The notes beneath the pieces were generated by a model that was not told the DNA's origin, searched no databases, and saw only the letters and a program-made list of their open reading frames with translations. This document shows, one piece after another, positions 56,381 through 64,000 of a stretch of DNA of 64,000 bases. A program made the translations under genes and the position numbers. Source of the stretch: Curvibacter sp. PAE-UM (GTDB lineage Bacteria > Pseudomonadota > Gammaproteobacteria > Burkholderiales > Burkholderiaceae_C). Positions within the stretch are counted from its first letter, which is position 1. Each line of letters begins with the position of its first letter. The stretch is from the NCBI RefSeq assembly GCF_001432305.1, contig NZ_KQ483358.1, forward strand, positions 1,248,881-1,312,880, written 5' to 3'.

Positions 56381-56388
56381 GGCGGGCC

Positions 56389-57231
56389 TCAGCGGTTGTT
56401 GCGTTGCATGAAGACCAGCTTTTCGAACAGGCTCACGTCCTGCTCGTTCTTGAGCAGGGCGCCCACCAGCGGCGGCACGGCCACCTTCTCGTCCTTGCTC
56501 TGCAAGGCCTCGGCCGGAATGTCCTCGGCCAGCAGCAGTTTGAGCCAGTCCAGCAGCTCGCTGGTGGAGGGTTTCTTTTTGAGGCCGGGCAGGTTGCGCA
56601 CGTCGAAGAAGGTCTTCATCGCCGCGCCCAGCAGCTCCTGCTTGAGGCCGGGGAAGTGCACGGCCACGATCTTGGCCATGGTCTCGGCGTCGGGGAACTT
56701 GATGTAGTGGAAGAAGCAGCGGCGCAGGAAGGCGTCGGGCAACTCCTTCTCGTTGTTGGAGGTGATGAAGACCAGGGGCCGGTGCTTGGCCTTGACGAGT
56801 TCACGCGTCTCGTAGCAATAGAACTCCATGCGGTCGATTTCGCGCAGCAGGTCGTTGGGGAATTCGATGTCGGCCTTGTCGATCTCGTCGATCAGCAGGG
56901 CCACCGGCTGATCCGCCGTGAAAGCCTGCCACAACACGCCCTTGACGATGTAGTTGTGGATGTCCTTGACCTTCTCGTCGCCCAGCTGGCTGTCGCGCAG
57001 GCGGCTCACCGCGTCGTACTCGTACAGGCCCTGCTGCGCCTTGGTGGTGGACTTGATGTGCCACTGCAGCAGGGGCAGCTTCAGGGCCGCGGCCACTTCC
57101 TCGGCCAGCATGGTCTTGCCGGTGCCAGGCTCGCCCTTGACCAGCAAAGGCCGTTTGAGTGTGATGGCGGCGTTGACCGACAGCATCAGATCCTGGGTGG
57201 CGACGTAATTCGAGGTTCCTTGGAATTTCAT
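56389..57231 (-). CDS. MoxR-type AAA+ ATPase
   Basis: 280 residues. Walker A GEPGTGKTMLAEE is at about residues 33-45, Walker B LLIDEIDKAD near 112, and sensor/arginine segments (ITSNNEKELPDAFLRRCFFHYI) follow. With the VWA protein at 53990 it would form a MoxR/VWA pair that remodels or inserts metals in a target enzyme. It opens the minus-strand unit moxR, small membrane protein, GNAT, VWA. The GGGTTTACCC-type palindrome precedes it. Confidence 0.92.
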   Translation of the reverse strand: MKFQGTSNYVATQDLMLSVNAAITLKRPLLVKGEPGTGKTMLAEEVAAALKLPLLQWHIKSTTKAQQGLYEYDAVSRLRDSQLGDEKVKDIHNYIVKGVLWQAFTADQPVALLIDEIDKADIEFPNDLLREIDRMEFYCYETRELVKAKHRPLVFITSNNEKELPDAFLRRCFFHYIKFPDAETMAKIVAVHFPGLKQELLGAAMKTFFDVRNLPGLKKKPSTSELLDWLKLLLAEDIPAEALQSKDEKVAVPPLVGALLKNEQDVSLFEKLVFMQRNNR

Positions 57232-57253
57232 GGGGCGGCAGGGGCGTTCTGGT

Positions 57254-57269
57254 GCGGGTAAACCCGGGG
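57254..57269. promoter_or_regulatory. GGGTTTACCC palindromic motif, copy 2
   Basis: CGGGTAAACCCG is the reverse complement of the 12-mer at about 13884. It lies 23 bp upstream of moxR and 78 bp upstream of the cytochrome c4 gene, in a divergent intergenic region. Confidence 0.3.
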
Positions 57270-57281
57270 AATGGCGGCAGA

Positions 57282-57307
57282 TATAATGTCAGGCTGATTT
57301 ATATCAA
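57282..57307 (+). promoter_or_regulatory. -10 element and FNR-type box before the cytochrome c4 gene
   Basis: TATAAT (57282-57287) is a consensus -10 element. CTGAT-TTAT-ATCAA (57294-57307) matches the FNR pattern TTGAT-N4-ATCAA at 9 of 10 positions and would lie on the start site, where binding represses. The start codon is 25 bp further. Direct copies of CAGGCTGATT occur twice here (57290 and 57311). Confidence 0.5.
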
Positions 57308-57331
57308 CCACAGGCTGATTGTCCTCGCAAA

Positions 57332-57994
57332 ATGAACAAACTGTTGCTGACGCTCTCTTCCATGCTTGTCGCTTCTGCGACGGCGTTTTCCGCCCATGCC
57401 CAGGAAGCCAAGGGTGATGCCAAGGCTGGCGAGGGCAAAGTTGCCATGTGCATCGGCTGCCACGGCATCCATGGCTACCAGGCCAGCTTCCCGGAGATCT
57501 ACCGCGTGCCCATGATCTCGGGCCAGAACGCGAAGTTCATCGCTTCCGCGCTGAACGCCTACAAGAAGGGCGAGCGCAAGCATCCGTCCATGCGCGCCAT
57601 CGCCGAGAGCCTGAGCGATCAGGACATCGCCGATGTGTCGGCCTACTACGAAGGCCATGGCAAGGGCGCTGCTGCGGCCCCCGCCAAGGCACCCTCTCCC
57701 TCGGCCAAGGTGGCGGAGCTGTTGAACAAGGGTGGTTGCGTGGCCTGCCACGGCGACAACTTCAACAAGCCGATCGACCCGAGCTACCCCAAGGTGGGTG
57801 GCCAGCCGGCTGATTACCTGTTCGTCGCGCTCAAGTCCTACAAGACCGAAGGCAACGCCACCTGGGGCCGTGCCAATGGCATCATGGGCGGCATTGCCAA
57901 GCAGTTCTCCAACGCCGAGTTGAAGGAACTGGCCGGCTACGTCAGCAGCCTGCCGGGCGAACTCAAGACCGTGCCCCAGAGCCGCTTCCGCTAA
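57332..57994 (+). CDS. dihaem cytochrome c4
   Basis: 220 residues with a signal peptide (cleavage near AHAQEA). Two haem sites, CIGCH near residue 35 and CVACH near 137, each in a class I domain of about 95 residues. The first axial Met is in VPMISGQ and the second in NGIMGGIAKQFS. This is the cytochrome c4 type, a periplasmic electron carrier to terminal oxidases. Its promoter carries an FNR-type box, and an intrinsic terminator follows it. Confidence 0.93.
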   Translation: MNKLLLTLSSMLVASATAFSAHAQEAKGDAKAGEGKVAMCIGCHGIHGYQASFPEIYRVPMISGQNAKFIASALNAYKKGERKHPSMRAIAESLSDQDIADVSAYYEGHGKGAAAAPAKAPSPSAKVAELLNKGGCVACHGDNFNKPIDPSYPKVGGQPADYLFVALKSYKTEGNATWGRANGIMGGIAKQFSNAELKELAGYVSSLPGELKTVPQSRFR

Positions 57995-58008
57995 GCGCTT
58001 CACACTCG

Positions 58009-58040
58009 ATAAAAAAGCCGCTCATCGAGCGGCTTTTTTT
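58009..58040. terminator. terminator between cytochrome c4 and the DUF1841 gene
   Basis: AAAAAAGCCGCTC and GAGCGGCTTTTTTT form a stem of 10 or more bp around ATC, with T-runs on both strands. It serves the two convergent genes. Confidence 0.9.
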
Positions 58041-58056
58041 ATGCGGTGTAGCGAAC

Positions 58057-58494
58057 TCAGTCCTTCGTGGCTCGCTGCTGAACGCAATCGATATAGGCCG
58101 CCCCATCCGGGGGACGGCCCGCGCGCTGGCTTTCCCAGACCATGCGGCCCAGGCAGTCCATCACCTCGTGATGGGCCGCATGCAGGTCATTGCGCTTGGC
58201 CGCCAGCAGTTCCACGGCCTGGCGGATGCCGCGTGGCTGGTCGATGCTGCACTGCTCGCTGATGGACAGGTGCATGGACAGATGCAGGAAGGGGTTGGTG
58301 CGCTCGGGCTCCACTTTCGTCATGCTGGCCAGGGCCGCGTCCAGATCGGCCAGTTCGGCATGGAATTCCGGGTGCTCGGCGATCCACTGGCTGGCCAGCA
58401 GCTCGATGGCCTCCATCGGCTGGCCGGTGCAGGCCTTGGCATGGACTCCGCAGAAGAAGCGCCGCACATCGGCTTGGGAGGGCTGGAACATCAT
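58057..58494 (-). CDS. DUF1841-family protein
   Basis: 145 residues with the family segments FQPSQADVRRFFCGVHAK, WIAEHPEFHAELADLDAAL and NPFLHLSMHLSISEQCSIDQPRGIR. Cytoplasmic, no membrane segment, function unknown. Two adjacent ATG codons (58494 and 58491) are possible starts. It is downstream of the IclR-type gene on the same strand with 14 bp between them, so it may share its transcript. Confidence 0.85.
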   Translation of the reverse strand: MMFQPSQADVRRFFCGVHAKACTGQPMEAIELLASQWIAEHPEFHAELADLDAALASMTKVEPERTNPFLHLSMHLSISEQCSIDQPRGIRQAVELLAAKRNDLHAAHHEVMDCLGRMVWESQRAGRPPDGAAYIDCVQQRATKD

Positions 58495-58508
58495 GGCCCG
58501 ATTATCGA

Positions 58509-59294
58509 TTACGAGAGTCGCTGCGAGATCGTGCGCGCCGCCTGCAGCAGGGCAGGCAGCAGGGTTTCCTGTGCCACCTTGGCATTGGTGCGGTTGGCCT
58601 GGCCGCTGATGTTGAGCGCGGCGATGCAGTGGCCGGCACGGTTCGTGATGGGCGCGGCCAGCGAGATCAAGCCCTCCTCCAGTTCCTGGTTCACCAGGCA
58701 CCAGCCCTGGCGGCGCACCTGCTGGACCTTGGCCAGCAGGGCATCCAGATCGGTGACCGTATGTTTGGTCAGGGCCTTGGGGCGAGAGGTTTTCAGTCGT
58801 TTCACCAGTTCATCGTCGGGCAGGTCGGCCAGCAGCACACGACCCAGCGAGGTGCAGTAGGCCGGCAGGCGCGAACCCACACCCAGGGTGTTGCGCATGA
58901 TCTTGTGGGTGGGCACGCGCAGCACGTAGACGATGTCCGTGCCTTCGAGCACGGCGGCCGAGCAGGATTCCTTCACTTCCTCCACCAGCGCTTCCATCAC
59001 CGGCTCGGCCAGGTTCCAGATCGGCATGGAGGAGAGGTAAGCGAAGCCCAGGTCCAGGATGCGCGCGGTGAGCCTGAACAGCCGGCCGTCGCTTTCCACG
59101 TAGCCCAGGGTCTGCAGCGTCAGCAGGATGCGGCGGGCGCCGGCGCGCGTGAGGCCGGTGCGGGCCGCCACCTCGCTGAGCGTCTGCTGTGGCGCTTCGG
59201 CGCTGAAGGAGCGGATCACCTCCAGCCCGCGCGCGAAGGACTGCACATAGCTGTCGCCGGGCTGGGGCGCTGTCGCGGGTGTGGCAGGGGGCAT
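58509..59294 (-). CDS. pcaR: IclR-family regulator (PcaR/PobR type)
   Basis: 261 residues. An N-terminal winged helix (TLSEVAARTGLTRAGARRILLTLQTLGYV) and a C-terminal GAF-like effector domain (PAYCTSLGRVLLADLPDDE). It is divergent from pcaI with 75 bp between starts. Activators of this group respond to beta-ketoadipate or protocatechuate and bind repeated 10-bp sites; three such half-sites lie in the gap. Family assignment is firm, and the symbol is inferred from the neighbouring pca genes. Confidence 0.88.
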   Translation of the reverse strand: MPPATPATAPQPGDSYVQSFARGLEVIRSFSAEAPQQTLSEVAARTGLTRAGARRILLTLQTLGYVESDGRLFRLTARILDLGFAYLSSMPIWNLAEPVMEALVEEVKESCSAAVLEGTDIVYVLRVPTHKIMRNTLGVGSRLPAYCTSLGRVLLADLPDDELVKRLKTSRPKALTKHTVTDLDALLAKVQQVRRQGWCLVNQELEEGLISLAAPITNRAGHCIAALNISGQANRTNAKVAQETLLPALLQAARTISQRLS

Positions 59295-59330
59295 GAGGCG
59301 GCTGTCGAGGGCTTGGATTAGAATTCATTA

Positions 59331-59357
59331 TACGAACAAATGTTCGACATACGAACA
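59331..59357. promoter_or_regulatory. triple half-site for the IclR-type regulator
   Basis: TACGAACA occurs at 59331-59338 and again at 59350-59357, and TGTTCG, its complement, lies between them (59341-59346). IclR-type Pca/Pob regulators bind such paired and repeated half-sites. It lies 13 bp upstream of pcaI. Confidence 0.6.
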
Positions 59358-59369
59358 GGAGCGAATTTC

Positions 59370-60071
59370 ATGATCAACAAGATCGCGGCCTCGGTGGCCG
59401 AGGCATTGGCCGGCGTGAAGGACGGCTCCACCGTCATGATCGGCGGCTTCGGCACGGCGGGCATCCCGCTGGAGCTGATCGATGGCCTGATCGCGCAGGG
59501 GGCGAAAGACCTCACGGTGGTCAACAACAACGCCGGCAATGGCGACACGGGCCTGGCCGCGTTGCTGGCCACGGGCCGCGTGCGCAAGATCATCTGCAGC
59601 TTCCCGCGCCAGGCCGACAGCTTTGTCTTCGATGGCCTGTACCGCAGCGGCAAGCTGGAACTCGAACTGGTACCCCAGGGCAATCTGTCCGAACGCATCC
59701 GCGCCGCGGGTGCCGGCATCGGTGGTTTCTTCACGCCGACGGGCTACGGTACGGACCTGGCCAAGGGCAAGGAAACGCGCGTGATCGACGGCAAGGGGTA
59801 TGTGCTGGAGTCGCCCATCCACGGCGACGTGGCGCTGATCAAGGCTGAGTGTGGCGACCGCTGGGGCAACCTGACCTACCGCAAGACCGCGCGCAACTTC
59901 GGCCCCAGCATGGCGATGGCCTGCAAACAGACCATCGCCAGCGTGCACGAGATCGTCGAGCTCGGCGGGCTGGACCCGGAGGCCGTGGTGACACCGGCCA
60001 TCTATGTCAGCAAGATCGTGAAGATCGCACGCCAGGCCACGCAGGCCGGCGGTTTCAAGAAGGCGGTATGA
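59370..60071 (+). CDS. pcaI: 3-oxoadipate CoA-transferase subunit A
   Basis: 233 residues. With PcaJ transfers CoA from succinyl-CoA to beta-ketoadipate. The opening segment STVMIGGFGTAGIPLELIDGL and GFFTPTGYGTDLAKGKE are typical of the A subunit. The ATG follows a GGAG ribosome site (AACAGGAGCG), and an ATG 30 bases earlier is inside the operator. The stop is next to the pcaJ start. Confidence 0.94.
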   Translation: MINKIAASVAEALAGVKDGSTVMIGGFGTAGIPLELIDGLIAQGAKDLTVVNNNAGNGDTGLAALLATGRVRKIICSFPRQADSFVFDGLYRSGKLELELVPQGNLSERIRAAGAGIGGFFTPTGYGTDLAKGKETRVIDGKGYVLESPIHGDVALIKAECGDRWGNLTYRKTARNFGPSMAMACKQTIASVHEIVELGGLDPEAVVTPAIYVSKIVKIARQATQAGGFKKAV

Positions 60072-60072
60072 G

Positions 60073-60714
60073 ATGAGCTATCAAAAACGTAGCAAAGACC
60101 AGTTGGCCGCGCGTGTGGCCCAGGACATCCCAGAGGGGGCGGTGGTCAACCTGGGCATCGGCCAGCCCACGCTGGTGGCCAACCACATCCCGAAAGAGCG
60201 CGAGGTGCTGCTGCACAGCGAGAACGGCCTGCTGGGCATGGGCCCGGCGCCGGTCGCGGGGCAGGAGGACTACGACCTCATCAACGCGGGCAAACAACCG
60301 GTCACGCTGCTGCCCGGGGGCTCCTACTTCCACCACACCGACAGCTTCGCCATGATGCGCGGCGGCCACCTGGACATCTGCGTGCTGGGCGCCTTCCAGG
60401 TCAGTGCCACCGGTGACCTGGCCAACTGGCACACGGGCGAGAAGGATGCGATCCCCGCCGTGGGCGGCGCCATGGACCTGGCAGTCGGCGCCAGGCAGAC
60501 CTGGGTCATGATGGACCTGCTGACCAAGCAGGGCGAGAGCAAGATCGTGCAGGCCTGCAGCTATCCATTGACCGGCATCGCCTGTGTCAAGCGTGTCTAC
60601 ACCGACGTCTGCACGCTGGACTGCACGCCGCAGGGCTTGAAGCTCGTCGATCTGGTCGACGGCCTGACACACGCCGAACTCGAAAAGATGATCGGCTTGC
60701 CGATCGCGAAATGA
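60073..60714 (+). CDS. pcaJ: 3-oxoadipate CoA-transferase subunit B
   Basis: 213 residues. The catalytic glutamate is in LHSENGLLGMGPAP near residue 50, and GIGQPTLVANHIPKE is the family opening. It starts one base after the pcaI stop codon, so the two subunits are translated together. It forms the A2B2 enzyme of the beta-ketoadipate pathway. Confidence 0.95.
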   Translation: MSYQKRSKDQLAARVAQDIPEGAVVNLGIGQPTLVANHIPKEREVLLHSENGLLGMGPAPVAGQEDYDLINAGKQPVTLLPGGSYFHHTDSFAMMRGGHLDICVLGAFQVSATGDLANWHTGEKDAIPAVGGAMDLAVGARQTWVMMDLLTKQGESKIVQACSYPLTGIACVKRVYTDVCTLDCTPQGLKLVDLVDGLTHAELEKMIGLPIAK

Positions 60715-60733
60715 ACCGAATCAAGGAAACGTC

Positions 60734-61936
60734 ATGAATCAAGCCTATATCTGCGACGCCATCCGTACCCCCTTCGGCCGTTACGGCGGCGTGCTGTCCA
60801 GCGTGCGCGCCGACGACCTCGGTGCCATCCCGATCGCCGCGCTGATGGCGCGCAACCCGAAAGTGGACTGGGCGGCCTTGACCGACCTGATCTACGGCTG
60901 TGTCAACCAGGCCGGCGAGGACAACCGCAACGTGGGTCGCATGGCGGCTCTCCTGGCGGGCCTGCCGCCTGAAGTGTCGGCCTCCACCGTGAACCGCCTC
61001 TGTGGTTCGGGGCTGGACGCGCTGGGCAGCGCCGCGCGCGCCATCAAGGCCGGTGAGGCCACGATGATGATCGCCGGCGGTGTGGAGAGCATGAGCCGCG
61101 CGCCTTTTGTGATGGGCAAGGCCGAAAGCGCCTTCAGCCGCAGCGCCGAGATCTTCGACACCACCATCGGCTGGCGCTTCGTCAACAAGCTCATGAAGCA
61201 GAAGTACGGCACGGACTCCATGCCCGAGACGGCCGAGAACGTGGCCGACGAGTACAAGATCAACCGCGAAGACCAGGACAAGATGGCCCTGGCCTCGCAG
61301 CTCAAGGCCGTGGCCGCGCAGAAAGCAGGCTACTTTGACGCCGAGATCACCCCCGTGACCATTGCGCAGAAGAAGGGCGATGCCATCGTCGTGAGCAAGG
61401 ACGAGCACCCGCGCGAGACCTCGCTGGAGGCCCTGGCCAAGCTCAAGCCCATCGTGCGCGAAGGCGGCACGGTGACGGCGGGCAACGCCTCGGGTGTCAA
61501 CGACGGCGCCTGTGCCCTGCTGCTGGCGAGTGAGGATGCCGCCAAGAAGCACGGCCTGACACCACGTGCCCGCATCGTGGGCATGGCCACCGCCGGTGTG
61601 GCCCCGCGCATCATGGGCATCGGCCCCGCGCCTGCTACGCAGAAAGTGCTGGCACTCACTGGCCTGACGATGGCGCAGATGGACGTGATCGAGTTGAACG
61701 AGGCCTTTGCCGCCCAGGGTCTGGCCGTGCTGCGCCAGTTGGGTGTGCGCGACGACGATCCGCGTGTCAACCCGAATGGCGGCGCTATCGCTCTGGGCCA
61801 TCCGCTGGGCGCTTCGGGTGCGCGTCTGGCCACCACCGCTTTGAACCAATTGCAAAAGACCGGCGGCCGTTATGCCCTGTGCACCATGTGCATCGGCGTG
61901 GGGCAGGGCATTGCGGTGATCATCGAGCGCGTCTGA
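60734..61936 (+). CDS. pcaF: 3-oxoadipyl-CoA thiolase
   Basis: 400 residues. Cleaves beta-ketoadipyl-CoA to succinyl-CoA and acetyl-CoA. The nucleophile Cys is in VNRLCGSGLDALGSA near residue 90, and the general bases are in GGAIALGHPLGASGAR and CIGVGQG at the C-terminus. Full family length. It starts 19 bp after pcaJ, with a terminator after it, so pcaIJF is one operon. Confidence 0.96.
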   Translation: MNQAYICDAIRTPFGRYGGVLSSVRADDLGAIPIAALMARNPKVDWAALTDLIYGCVNQAGEDNRNVGRMAALLAGLPPEVSASTVNRLCGSGLDALGSAARAIKAGEATMMIAGGVESMSRAPFVMGKAESAFSRSAEIFDTTIGWRFVNKLMKQKYGTDSMPETAENVADEYKINREDQDKMALASQLKAVAAQKAGYFDAEITPVTIAQKKGDAIVVSKDEHPRETSLEALAKLKPIVREGGTVTAGNASGVNDGACALLLASEDAAKKHGLTPRARIVGMATAGVAPRIMGIGPAPATQKVLALTGLTMAQMDVIELNEAFAAQGLAVLRQLGVRDDDPRVNPNGGAIALGHPLGASGARLATTALNQLQKTGGRYALCTMCIGVGQGIAVIIERV

Positions 61937-61957
61937 GTCGGGGCTAACCCTGATGCG

Positions 61958-61982
61958 AGCCGGGCTTTGCCCGGCTTTTTTT
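61958..61982 (+). terminator. intrinsic terminator after pcaF
   Basis: AGCCGGGC and GCCCGGCT form an 8-bp stem around TTT with a T-run after it. It ends the pcaIJF transcript. Confidence 0.9.
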
Positions 61983-62096
61983 CGCCCATCGGAAAACTGA
62001 TTTTCCTGGGCCGCCTTGTACCCGGGCCGTCTTTGCTCAACACTGCGGGATTCAGGATGCGACGCATCCACTACCCATGAACGAGGAGACACTTTG

Positions 62097-63020
62097 ATGA
62101 GCAAGAAGATCGGCTGGATCGGCCTGGGTCGTATGGGCGAGGCGATGGTGACCAAGCTGCTGAAGGCCGGCCACGCCGTCCACGTCTGGAACCGCACCGC
62201 CTCCAAGGCCGCCCACCTGGCCGAGTACGGCGCCAAGATCGAAACGAACAAGATCGACCTGGCCAGCTGCGACGTGGTTTTCACCATGGTCTCCACCACC
62301 GACGACCTCAAGGAAGTGCTGTTCGGCCCCGGCGGCCTCGTGACGGGCGCCAAGAAACCCCAGGTGGTGGTGGACAGCTCCTCCATCTCGCAGGAGGGTT
62401 CGGCCGAGATCCGTGCCCAGCTCGAAGGCATGGGCGTGGGTTATCTCTGCACCCCGGTTTCGGGCAATGCCAAGGTCGCCAAGGCCGGCAAGCTGCTGAC
62501 GGTGTCGTCCGGCCCCAAGGCGCTGTACGAGCAGGTCGAGCCCTATCTGCAGGCCATGGCGCGCAAGGTCATGTGGGTGGGCGAGGGCGAACTGGCCCGC
62601 ATCTGGAAGATCGCGCACAACACCATGTTCGGCGTGATCATCCAGAACCTGTGCGAGATCACCGTGCTGGCCGAGAAGGCCGGCATTCCGCGCAATGTCT
62701 TCCTCGAAAGCATCAACGATTCGGTGCTGGGCTCCATGTACACGCGTTACAAGACGCCGGTGCTGAGCAACCTGAACTTCGACCAGGTGACCTTTACCCC
62801 GAAGCTCCTGCTCAAGGACATGGACCTGGGCATGAGCGCGGCCAAGGCCCATGGCGTGCCCATGCCATCGGCGGCCGCCACGCGCGAGTCGATCGCACGC
62901 ATGGTGGGCCACGGCCATGACAACGTGGACTTCGCCATCCTGCTGCAGGAGACGGCGAACGACGCCGGTCTGCAGATCAAGCCGCTGAACCTGCAGATCC
63001 CCGACGGCCTGTCGTCCTGA
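62097..63020 (+). CDS. NAD(P)-dependent beta-hydroxyacid dehydrogenase
   Basis: 307 residues of the 3-hydroxyisobutyrate dehydrogenase / tartronate semialdehyde reductase superfamily. The cofactor motif GLGRMGEAM is at residues 9-17, and GNRTASKAAH-like HVWNRTASK follows. The substrate loop is TPVSGNAKVAKAG, and the catalytic Lys is in IWKIAHNTMFG. A GxGxxG cofactor motif is complete. The specific substrate cannot be told. It starts 114 bp after the pcaF terminator and is followed by an amidohydrolase gene. Confidence 0.88.
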   Translation: MSKKIGWIGLGRMGEAMVTKLLKAGHAVHVWNRTASKAAHLAEYGAKIETNKIDLASCDVVFTMVSTTDDLKEVLFGPGGLVTGAKKPQVVVDSSSISQEGSAEIRAQLEGMGVGYLCTPVSGNAKVAKAGKLLTVSSGPKALYEQVEPYLQAMARKVMWVGEGELARIWKIAHNTMFGVIIQNLCEITVLAEKAGIPRNVFLESINDSVLGSMYTRYKTPVLSNLNFDQVTFTPKLLLKDMDLGMSAAKAHGVPMPSAAATRESIARMVGHGHDNVDFAILLQETANDAGLQIKPLNLQIPDGLSS

Positions 63021-63028
63021 GCGTAGAG

Positions 63029-64000
63029 ATGTCTGCTGTGCGCACCCTGATCCGCGGCGCCACCGTCATCACCATGGACGCGCTGGGTGACCTGCCGCGT
63101 GGCGACGTGCTGGTGACGGGTGACCGCATCACGGAGATTGCACCCACCCTCCACGCCGACGATGCACAGGTGGTGGACGCCACCGGCTGCATCCTCATCC
63201 CCGGCCTGGTCAACGCGCACATGCACACCTGGCAGACCGCACTGCGCGGCCTGGCCGCCAACTGGACGCTGCTGGAGTATTTCAAGAACATGCACGCGGG
63301 CCTGGCCACGGTGTTCGAGCCGCAGGACCTGCACATCGCCACCCTGGTGGGCGCGCTGAACCAGCTCAACTGCGGCACCACCACCCTGGGCGACTGGTGC
63401 CACAACAACAAGACGCCGGCGCACAACGACGCGGCCATCACCGGTTTGCTGGAGTCCGGCATCCGCGCCGCCTTTTTCCATGGCACACCCAAGCCCGATC
63501 CCAAGCCGGGCGAGCGCCCCTTCTGGGAAGTTCCGCACCCGCGTGCCGAGGTCGAGCGCCTGCTGAAAAGCCATCAGGGCAAGGCCCTGCTGAGCGTGCA
63601 CGCCGCCGTGCTGGGCCCGCACTACTCCACGCTGGACGTGGCCCTGCACGATTTCCGCATGGTCCGGGAGTTGGGCATCATCGGCTCCCTGCACCAGGGC
63701 GGTGGCGCAGCGCGCACCCCGGACGGCTGGGAAAAGCTCGAAGCCGAGGGCCTGCTGGGCCCGCAGATCAACATCGTGCACGGCCACGCGCTGAGCGACG
63801 AACAACTGAAGCGCTTCTGCGAACTCGGCATGAGCTTCTCGGCCGCGGCCGAGAACGAGATGACGCAGGGCCACGGCCACCCCATCACCGGCCGCCTGCG
63901 CGCTTACGGCAAGGCCCCCTCGCTGGGCGTGGACCTGGAAAGCGTGCTCAGCGGCGACATGCTGACGCAGGCGCGCGTGGCCCTGGGCATGCAGCGCAGC
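63029..64000 (+). CDS. amidohydrolase of the cytosine/guanine deaminase type, cut by window edge
   Basis: 324 codons are visible and the frame runs off the right edge; related proteins are about 450 residues. Metal ligands are NAHMHTWQT (HxH) near residue 63, HAAVLGPHYS and VHGHALSDEQ. This is the SsnA/AtzA-like deaminase branch (for example guanine, 8-oxoguanine or cytosine deaminase). It starts 8 bp after the dehydrogenase stop, so both may share a transcript. The substrate is open until the C-terminus is seen. Confidence 0.85.
   Translation, partial: MSAVRTLIRGATVITMDALGDLPRGDVLVTGDRITEIAPTLHADDAQVVDATGCILIPGLVNAHMHTWQTALRGLAANWTLLEYFKNMHAGLATVFEPQDLHIATLVGALNQLNCGTTTLGDWCHNNKTPAHNDAAITGLLESGIRAAFFHGTPKPDPKPGERPFWEVPHPRAEVERLLKSHQGKALLSVHAAVLGPHYSTLDVALHDFRMVRELGIIGSLHQGGGAARTPDGWEKLEAEGLLGPQINIVHGHALSDEQLKRFCELGMSFSAAAENEMTQGHGHPITGRLRAYGKAPSLGVDLESVLSGDMLTQARVALGMQRS

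Overview
The window is high-GC bacterial DNA and reads as a chromosome segment of a betaproteobacterium in Burkholderiales, most likely of Comamonadaceae type (Hydrogenophaga / Rhodoferax / Polaromonas-like). The evidence is the gene families and their order: a red-type (form IC) RuBisCO operon cbbLSXYFPTZGKA with divergent CbbR, a complete thiosulfate-oxidising sox set (soxCD, YZ, AX, B), a pca beta-ketoadipate operon, Bug/TctC-type uptake, and family-typical intergenic repeats. The species cannot be named from sequence alone. The inferred lifestyle is facultative chemolithoautotrophy: reduced sulfur as electron donor, the Calvin cycle for carbon, plus aromatic and heterocycle catabolism.

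Layout. 1-13.8 kb is housekeeping: tRNA CCA-adding enzyme (cut by the left edge), a GST, an NDUFA9-like SDR, a soluble lytic transglycosylase, 5-formyl-THF cyclo-ligase, a metallo-beta-lactamase-fold protein with altered metal motifs, glmU, a soluble histidine kinase, an Lrp-type regulator divergent from glmS, and a TPR-methyltransferase. 14.1-19 kb is a catabolic operon: a molybdenum hydroxylase of two subunits, an amidohydrolase and a periplasmic binding protein. 19.1-21.5 kb is a small accessory patch: a HigBA-like toxin-antitoxin pair, a decayed hicB fragment, a possible 31-residue peptide gene and a hypothetical gene behind a near-consensus sigma-28 promoter. 21.5-27.2 kb holds queC, an SbmA/YddA-like ABC exporter, a 5'-nucleotidase, a TlpA-like thioredoxin, a class II glutamine amidotransferase and an FNR-like regulator.

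27.2-41.1 kb is the autotrophy island: two tandem cbbR genes and the cbb operon (no cbbE in the cluster), with a strong hairpin between cbbS and cbbX that could set a high level of RuBisCO relative to the downstream enzymes. 41.1-52.2 kb is the sulfur island. It begins with a cytochrome c that closely resembles the C-terminal haem domain of SoxD. A CsoR-like repressor with an unusual cysteine pattern, a DUF302 lipoprotein, a FadL-type porin, a small cytochrome and an ArsR-type repressor follow, then soxCD-YZ-AX-B and a DsrE-like protein. Palindromic operators lie upstream of both repressors, and intrinsic terminators divide the sox genes into blocks.

52.3-64 kb contains tRNA-Arg(CCU), whose 5' end lies in a near-perfect 25-bp hairpin and whose acceptor stem carries a mismatch. 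It also holds a MoxR/VWA pair separated by a 266-bp MITE-like element with terminal inverted repeats, a cytochrome c4, a DUF1841 gene, an IclR-type regulator divergent from pcaIJF, a beta-hydroxyacid dehydrogenase and the start of an amidohydrolase cut by the right edge. No rRNA, CRISPR array or intact insertion sequence was seen.
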